This document shows, one piece after another, positions 57,103-64,000 of a DNA stretch of 64,000 nt. The stretch comes from Methylococcales bacterium (GTDB lineage: Bacteria; Pseudomonadota; Gammaproteobacteria; Methylococcales; Methylomonadaceae), in NCBI GenBank assembly GCA_026399095.1, contig JAPLRP010000030.1:25908-89907 (forward strand). Direction: 5' to 3'. A model generated the notes under the pieces. The model was not told the origin of the DNA and ran no database searches. It saw only the letters and a list, made by a program, of their open reading frames with translations. A program made the translations under genes and the position numbers. Position 1 is the stretch's first letter; every line of letters begins with the position of its first letter.

Positions 57103-58041
57103 ATGACAAGATTAACAGCAGAAGTACCTTACGAAATGGCGGGTATGCGTTTAGATCAAATACTTGCCGAACTGTTTGCGGATTATTCGCGCAGTAAATT
57201 GCAAACCTGGGTTAAAGCGGGGCGGGTGCAGGTCAATAGCTTAACTCTTAAGCCAAAAGATAAGCTTGAGGGTGGTGAAGTGATAACACTGGATGCCGAA
57301 GCTGAAGTAGTTGTCACTTCGGAAGCAGAAGCAATTCCTTTAGATATTATTTTTGAAGATGAAAGTCTTTTAATCGTCAATAAGCCGGCAGGCTTGGTTG
57401 TGCATCCGGCGGTCGGTAACTGGAGTGGCACACTATTGAATGCCTTGCTAAATCATGATTCAAGCCTGGAAACATTGCCTCGGGCCGGGATTGTGCACAG
57501 GATTGATAAAGAAACCAGTGGATTATTGATGATTGCAAAAACATTGCAGGCGCACAATAGCCTCACTCAGCAATTGCAGGATCGTGCAATTAACAGAGAA
57601 TATTTAGCGATCACCCGAGGACGAATGACGGCTGGTGGAACGGTAGACGAGCCTATAGCAAGGCATCCAACTGATCGTAAACGCTATGCCGTTAGAGAAT
57701 CCGGCAAAGATTCTGTTACCCATTATCGTGTGGAAAAGCGTTTTACCCGCCATACTTTTGTTCAGGTTAAGCTTGAAACCGGTCGTACACATCAAATACG
57801 TGTGCATCTATCGCATATTCGTTTTCCGTTAGTTGGTGATCAGGTATATGGAGGGCGCTTTCAAATGCCTGCCGGTTGCAGTGAGTTGCTGGAAAAAGAA
57901 TTACGTAGTTTTAAGCGTCAGGCATTGCACGCGGCAAAGTTGGGCTTGCAGCATCCTGTCACGGATGAATATTGTGAGTGGGTGCAGCCTTTGCCGGATG
58001 ACATGGTGCGTTTATTGGAAGCCTTGGCGGATAATGAGTAA
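57103..58041 (+). CDS. rluD: 23S rRNA pseudouridine1911/1915/1917 synthase RluD
   Basis: Has an N-terminal S4 domain (MRLDQILAELFADYSRSKLQTWVKAGRVQVN) and the catalytic motif HRIDKETSGLLMIAKT with the active-site Asp. Start at the ATG at 57103 (AGAAG upstream); a TTG at 57079 is less likely. It makes the pseudouridine at 1915 that RlmH, also in this window, then methylates. It overlaps pgeF by 8 bp. Confidence 0.95.
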   Translation: MTRLTAEVPYEMAGMRLDQILAELFADYSRSKLQTWVKAGRVQVNSLTLKPKDKLEGGEVITLDAEAEVVVTSEAEAIPLDIIFEDESLLIVNKPAGLVVHPAVGNWSGTLLNALLNHDSSLETLPRAGIVHRIDKETSGLLMIAKTLQAHNSLTQQLQDRAINREYLAITRGRMTAGGTVDEPIARHPTDRKRYAVRESGKDSVTHYRVEKRFTRHTFVQVKLETGRTHQIRVHLSHIRFPLVGDQVYGGRFQMPAGCSELLEKELRSFKRQALHAAKLGLQHPVTDEYCEWVQPLPDDMVRLLEALADNE

Positions 58042-58780
58042 AATTGAACGTTGGTTAGAACCTGATTGGCCTGCCCCAGCTAATATCCATGCCGCGACCA
58101 CATTGCGGACAGGTGGTGTTAGTAATGAAGCTTTCTCCAGTCTTAATCCTGCCGCACATGTAGGTGATAATCATGAGTGGGTCAGGCAAAACAGACAAAT
58201 AATTAATGATATGTTGGCTTTGCCTGCAGAGCCAGTTTGGTTGGAACAAATTCATAGCAATCGTGCCGTTGAAGCTTTAGATACAGGTTTATTGCATCAA
58301 GCCGATGCAAGCTTTAGTAATCACGCAGGTGTCGTCTGTGCAGTAATGACTGCCGATTGTTTGCCGTTGTTGGTCTGTTCTAAAGATGGTTTACAGGTGG
58401 CCGCGATTCATGCTGGTTGGCGGGGATTGTTGGCGGGTGTGATCAGAAATACTTTAATCGCTATGGACGTTGAAGCTCGTAATAAGGATTTGCTGGTATG
58501 GTTAGGACCGGCCATCGGGCCTGATTTTTTTGAGGTTGGAGCTGAAGTGCGTGAAGCATTTCTGGAAAAATCGGTGGCATTTAATGATGCATTTAAACAG
58601 CAAGGGAAGGACAAATGGTTGGCAGATATTTATCAATTGGCGCGGATTGAATTGGCTGCCCTAGACATCGTTGAAGTTTATGGTGGATCATATTGTACTT
58701 TTACAGATCATGAGCGTTTTTATTCTTATCGTAGGGATGCGCAAACAGGGCGAATGGCCTCGTTAATTTGGAGAGAATAA
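58034..58780 (+). CDS. pgeF: PgeF/YfiH multicopper-polyphenol-oxidase-family protein
   Basis: 248 residues from the ATG at 58034, overlapping the end of rluD (ATGAGTAA). Family motifs are GGVS, LEQIHSNRAV, TADCLPLLVCSKDG with the metal Cys, AAIHAGWRGLLAGV with the metal His, and GPAIGPDFFEVG. The family was named as a polyphenol oxidase but acts as a purine nucleoside phosphorylase and has been linked to editing of misincorporated L-serine in peptidoglycan. It is not related to the copper oxidases elsewhere in the window. rluD-pgeF is a conserved pair. Confidence 0.93.
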   Translation: MSKIERWLEPDWPAPANIHAATTLRTGGVSNEAFSSLNPAAHVGDNHEWVRQNRQIINDMLALPAEPVWLEQIHSNRAVEALDTGLLHQADASFSNHAGVVCAVMTADCLPLLVCSKDGLQVAAIHAGWRGLLAGVIRNTLIAMDVEARNKDLLVWLGPAIGPDFFEVGAEVREAFLEKSVAFNDAFKQQGKDKWLADIYQLARIELAALDIVEVYGGSYCTFTDHERFYSYRRDAQTGRMASLIWRE

Positions 58781-58784
58781 CAAA

Positions 58785-59606
58785 GTGAATTTATTGTTAT
58801 TAATTATTATCTTTACTGCTGTCGGTGGTGTTTTAAGTGTGATGGCTGCCTCTGTTTTTTTATTACTGCGGGATCATCACAGAAATGCAGTTTTGCCACA
58901 CGGGATTAGTTTTGCAATCGGTGCATTACTGGCTGTTGCTTTTTGGGGGCTCATTCCCGAGGCTTTTGAAAAAATTAAGCCGGAGCAGTTTCAATCATTA
59001 TCCGGAACAATATTAGCCGGAATACTCGGATTTTTTGTACTGGAAAAGTTGTTGATTTGGCGGCATTGTCATTACGGTCGTTGTGAGGCTCATGGTGATG
59101 ATAGTCAGGTTGATCATCATGGTCACAGTCATGGGCACGGTAGAGTTAAATCGGCAGGTGCCTTGATTATTTTAGGCGATAGTATTCATAATTTCGTTGA
59201 TGGTGTATTAATTGCTGCTGCATTTTTAACAGATGTACAGCTAGGTATAGTTACTAGCCTAGCGGTTGCTGCACATGAAATCCCTCAAGAAGTTGGTGAT
59301 TTTGCAATTTTATTGGATAGTGGTTATTCTCGAGGCAAAGCACTTTTTTATAATGTACTTGCCAGTTTTACGACGGTATTAGGCGGGGTGTTGGCTTATT
59401 TTAGTTTGGAGGATTTGCATGACAGTCTGCCATACTTTTTGGCGTTGGCTGCATCAAGCTTTATTTATATTGCAGTTGCTGATTTAATACCTTCATTGCA
59501 TACCAAGACTGATATGAAGACCTCTTTACAGCAAATTGCATTAATAGCGGCTGGTGTCTTGTTGATCTGTTCATTACACGGTATTGCGCATAATATGGAA
59601 ATTTAG
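58785..59606 (+). CDS. ZIP-family metal transporter
   Basis: 273 residues with about eight membrane segments. Metal site motifs: DSIHNFVDGVLIAAAF in TM4 and HEIPQEVGDFAILL in TM5, the ZIP binuclear centre. A histidine-rich cytoplasmic loop DHHGHSHGHG lies between TM3 and TM4. It starts at GTG after GGAGAG. Likely imports zinc or another divalent metal across the inner membrane. Manganese or iron are possible and would fit the oxidase blocks, but nothing in the sequence decides this. Confidence 0.9.
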   Translation: MNLLLLIIIFTAVGGVLSVMAASVFLLLRDHHRNAVLPHGISFAIGALLAVAFWGLIPEAFEKIKPEQFQSLSGTILAGILGFFVLEKLLIWRHCHYGRCEAHGDDSQVDHHGHSHGHGRVKSAGALIILGDSIHNFVDGVLIAAAFLTDVQLGIVTSLAVAAHEIPQEVGDFAILLDSGYSRGKALFYNVLASFTTVLGGVLAYFSLEDLHDSLPYFLALAASSFIYIAVADLIPSLHTKTDMKTSLQQIALIAAGVLLICSLHGIAHNMEI

Positions 59607-59610
59607 GTAA

Positions 59611-59645
59611 AGGGTGATAGGCGCTTCTTTTGCGTCTTTCACCCT
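59611..59645. terminator. Bidirectional terminator between the ZIP gene and pgm
   Basis: AGGGTGA pairs with TTCACCCT with further pairing of GGCGC and GCGTC inside. It lies between convergent genes. Confidence 0.6.
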
Positions 59646-59656
59646 AGTGATTGCTA

Positions 59657-61906
<2,250 letters not shown>

Positions 61907-61991
61907 AGCTGGAATATGTAACAAATAGTGGTAGAATCATTGCCAGCTATAATGTTTTTTTGTAGTAATAACTCTGACTAAGGAAAATAAT

Positions 61992-62270
61992 ATGAAAAAA
62001 GTAATAAAATTATCAATGATTGCAATGGTAGCTAGCTTAGTTGTTGGTTGCGCAACTAACTCTGATATCGAAGGTCTTCAATCACAAATTGATGGATTGA
62101 AAACTTCTGTAGCACAAGCATCTTCTGATGCACAAAGTGCACAAAGTGCAGCTGCAGATGCAGCAGCAAAAGCTTCAGCTGCAGAATCTGCTGCTAACCG
62201 TGCTGCTCAATATGCTCAAGACACTAACAGCAAATTGGACAGCATGTTCAAAAAATCAATGATGAAATAA
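61992..62270 (+). CDS. Lpp/OprI-like outer-membrane lipoprotein
   Basis: 92 residues: signal and lipobox MKKVIKLSMIAMVASLVVGC (V-V-G-C), a long alanine-rich heptad-repeat helix (ASSDAQSAQSAAADAAAKAS), and a C-terminal lysine in KKSMMK. The C-terminal Lys is the residue that L,D-transpeptidases join to peptidoglycan in E. coli Lpp. AAGGA ribosome binding site; strong terminator. Probably an abundant outer-membrane tether. Confidence 0.9.
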   Translation: MKKVIKLSMIAMVASLVVGCATNSDIEGLQSQIDGLKTSVAQASSDAQSAQSAAADAAAKASAAESAANRAAQYAQDTNSKLDSMFKKSMMK

Positions 62271-62291
62271 ATCATCATTGCTTTTTAGCTG

Positions 62292-62327
62292 AAAAAGCCC
62301 GGCGGTTTTACCGCCGGGCTTTTTTTA
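62292..62327. terminator. Strong terminator shared by lpp-like gene and rdgC
   Basis: AAAAAGCCCGGCGG and CCGCCGGGCTTTTTTT form a perfect GC-rich stem with an A-run on one side and a T-run on the other, so it works for both convergent genes. It touches the rdgC stop codon at 62325. Confidence 0.92.
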
Positions 62328-63233
62328 TGCCTTATTTTCTCCGCCGAATAATTCAATCAGGCGTGGCAGGAAGCTTGACAGTTCCGCGGACATAATCGAA
62401 AAATCCACATCAAATTGAGCCGCCTCATCGTCTGTTTCAATATCAGCGACTTGGTCTTGAATTAAGTCAAGAAAGCGAAGTCGTTTAACCGACAAATTCT
62501 CATCTATAATGAAAGAAAGTCGGTCTGCCCAACTAACGGCCAGTTTTATAACTTCTTTACCGGTATCCAGGTGATTTTTAATTTCAGGCAATGCTAAGTC
62601 ATGGCGTTTACAGCGAATAATACCGCCAGCCTCTTCGGGTGAGCGCAACTCACATTCGTCTTCGATGGTGATATCGTCAGGTGCTTTATTATTAAGCAGC
62701 CAGTCAGTCATAGTTGTGATTGGTTTATCGATCGTATTAAGTGGTACCGCAGGCAATGAGCCAAGAGATTTACGTAACATACTAAGCAAATCTTCGGCGC
62801 TTTTTGCAGAAGCCGCATCCACTATTAACCAACCTCCTTTGGGGTCTACATAAGCGTATATCTTACGTGTAAAAGTAAAGGCTTTGGGCAGTAAATCAAA
62901 AATAATTTCATCCTTGATTTCAGTGCGTTCTTTTTTTGATAATTTACGAGCTTCATGCTCTTCTTTTTCAATGATCTTTTCCTGAACGATTTCATTAATC
63001 ACTGCTGCCGGAAGGACTCTTTCTTCTTTTTTTCCACACAGCATTATAAAACCATTAGTATTATGAACTAATTGCTGGCCTGTTTTACCTAAGGGCGAGG
63101 TCCAGCCAAAAGTAAACTCTTCATGAGAGCCGCAGGTGCGAAAAGCTAGTGGTTCAAGTTTTTGCTCCAGTTCTTCTGGAGTCAAGGTAAAGGCTTCGGT
63201 AAGGCGAAAAACACTAAGATTTTTAAACCACAT
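62325..63233 (-). CDS. rdgC: Recombination-associated protein RdgC
   Basis: 302 residues, the standard size. Begins MWFKNLSVFRLTEAF and contains the GWTSPLGK, KRHDLALPEIK and LSWADRLSF-type (KLAVSWADRLSF) segments of the family. RdgC forms a ring around DNA and limits RecA filament formation. Monocistronic. Confidence 0.95.
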   Translation of the reverse strand: MWFKNLSVFRLTEAFTLTPEELEQKLEPLAFRTCGSHEEFTFGWTSPLGKTGQQLVHNTNGFIMLCGKKEERVLPAAVINEIVQEKIIEKEEHEARKLSKKERTEIKDEIIFDLLPKAFTFTRKIYAYVDPKGGWLIVDAASAKSAEDLLSMLRKSLGSLPAVPLNTIDKPITTMTDWLLNNKAPDDITIEDECELRSPEEAGGIIRCKRHDLALPEIKNHLDTGKEVIKLAVSWADRLSFIIDENLSVKRLRFLDLIQDQVADIETDDEAAQFDVDFSIMSAELSSFLPRLIELFGGENKA

Positions 63234-63308
63234 GGGTAATTGATATCCTAAATAAATTATGACTGTGCATTATCGCAAATTTATGACGACTACTCAGTAA
63301 TAAAATAA

Positions 63309-63443
63309 ATGACCACGGATTTACGAAAATTAAATAACTGTTGGCTAGTTCGTGAAGGTGGTCAACTTATTTGGGCGGATTGGGTGGTTGTGCGTAATTT
63401 TGAAAAAGAAGTTTATTGGCAACTTTATGATTTTATTCTCTAA
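63309..63443 (+). CDS. Possible 44-residue protein
   Basis: An ATG at 63309 opens 44 codons ending TAA at 63441-63443: starts MTTDLRKLNNCWLVREGG and ends VYWQLYDFIL, with four tryptophans. Composition is protein-like and it fills the gap between rdgC and the glycosylase gene, but it has no ribosome binding site and no recognised family. Confidence 0.4.
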   Translation: MTTDLRKLNNCWLVREGGQLIWADWVVVRNFEKEVYWQLYDFIL

Positions 63444-63512
63444 GTCTGAGTTATTATAAACGCGAACAAATAGTTGCAAGTTAACAGTCAGTGAGATCAA
63501 TATAATAACAAG

Positions 63513-63734
63513 ATGTCAGCTATAGAGGGGTTTTCCCCCATTGCTTCAGGTAATTCAAGTATTGTAATATTGGGAACTATGCCCAGTGAGACTTCATTAC
63601 GCAAGCAAGAGTACTATGGACATAGCCGAAATGCTTTTTGGTCCATAATGAGCATGTTGTATGGCTTTAATCATGAGCTTGATTATCGGGGGCGTAAAGA
63701 GATGCTCATGGAAAATGGTGTCGCTGTCCATTGA
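63513..63734 (+). pseudogene. Deoxyinosine/uracil-type DNA glycosylase, truncated by insertion
   Basis: The 73 codons match the N-terminus of the hypoxanthine-DNA glycosylase group of the uracil-DNA glycosylase superfamily: GFSPIASGNSSIVILGTMPS, then YYGHSRNAFWSIM. Family members run to about 160-170 residues. Here the similarity stops at ENGVAV, exactly where a WDV motif is expected, and a TGA follows at 63732. The break is explained by the IS607-type element beginning there. The remaining 3' half may lie beyond the right edge. Confidence 0.85.
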
Positions 63735-64000
63735 TTAAGTAACGTTAAATGGTAACATATATAACTCATTCATCCATAAAATGGACATTACAATGAGTAA
63801 GTATATTACACCACAAGAAGCACAGAATATGTTTGGCTTTCATCCAAAGACCTTAAATTGATGGGCGTTAGCTGGAAAAATTGAGTTTATCAAGTCACCG
63901 GGAGGGCACGCTAGATATTCAATTGATTCTTTACAATCAGTTTCACACAAAGAAGATAACCGGAAAATAATTCTTTATGCCAGGGTATCAACGGGTACAC
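63729..64000 (+). mobile_element. IS607-family element (left part)
   Basis: The left boundary is inferred at about 63728/63729, where the glycosylase frame loses homology. The element contains a MerR-HTH/serine recombinase gene of the IS607 type and runs off the window. IS607 elements lack terminal inverted repeats, so the exact end cannot be read here. Confidence 0.75.
63793..64000 (+). pseudogene. IS607-type serine recombinase with internal stop (partial)
   Basis: From the ATG at 63793 (an in-frame ATG at 63781 is also possible) the product starts MSKYITPQEAQNMFGFHPKTLN, the MerR-type helix-turn-helix of IS607 TnpA. A TGA at 63859-63861 interrupts it where relatives have Arg (TL..R/K-WA..GKI); a C-to-T change in CGA would explain it. 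After the stop the frame continues WALAGKIEFIKSPGGHARYS and reaches ILYARVST, the serine recombinase catalytic start. The element is probably no longer autonomous. Confidence 0.85.

Noticed and set aside
58034..58780. PgeF as a third copper oxidase of the system
   Set aside because: The old name is misleading; the family is a purine-nucleoside/peptidoglycan-editing enzyme and the rluD-pgeF pair is housekeeping.

Overview
The window looks like chromosomal DNA of a gammaproteobacterium, most likely a methanotroph of the order Methylococcales. This is an inference. It rests on gammaproteobacterial gene order (pcnB-folK-panBC-panD; maf-rng-yhdP-nit-tldD-pmbA), a complete pqqABCDE set, AT-rich codon use and a coiled-coil-prefixed outer-membrane barrel protein. 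No methane-oxidation gene is present here, so the assignment is not proven. I saw no rRNA, tRNA or CRISPR array.

Positions 1-35,000 are mostly housekeeping. In order: the end of hemY, a small secreted protein, ubiD and prlC (minus strand), an RDD membrane protein with a previously hidden 59-residue partner, then pcnB-folK-panB-panC-panD, rlmH-maf-rng-yhdP-nit-bamC, tldD-pmbA, pyrD and thiO (minus), a barrel porin, pip and ubiX. A minus-strand pqq operon follows (A-B-C-[DUF4258/YgiT pair]-D-E) with a promoter and an attenuator-like terminator after pqqA. Next come a MoeB/ThiF-type enzyme, groES-groEL under a perfect CIRCE operator, and a GST-like protein.

Positions 34,500-56,050 are the unusual part. 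A sigma-54 activator carrying a four-cysteine cluster in its sensory domain is followed by about 20 kb of secreted oxidative machinery in two blocks. Block 1 (36,649-47,357) holds a 796-residue secreted protein, a 244-residue secreted protein, a 1108-residue HAF/HYR repeat protein, a 933-residue multicopper oxidase and an SCO-cytochrome c fusion. Block 2 (48,456-56,050) holds a Tat-exported multicopper oxidase, a second SCO protein, a 779-residue secreted protein and a MauG/di-heme peroxidase-like protein. Each block starts with a consensus sigma-54 -24/-12 promoter preceded by two TGTAA-N8-TTACA palindromes in almost the same geometry. I infer one regulon run by the adjacent activator, probably an extracytoplasmic copper-enzyme oxidation system. 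Its substrate is unknown; Mn(II), another metal or a phenolic compound are all possible.

Positions 56,100-64,000 return to housekeeping: bamD, rluD-pgeF-ZIP transporter, pgm, an L,D-transpeptidase next to an Lpp-like lipoprotein, and rdgC. The right edge has a deoxyinosine-type DNA glycosylase gene cut by an IS607-family element whose own recombinase gene carries a nonsense codon.
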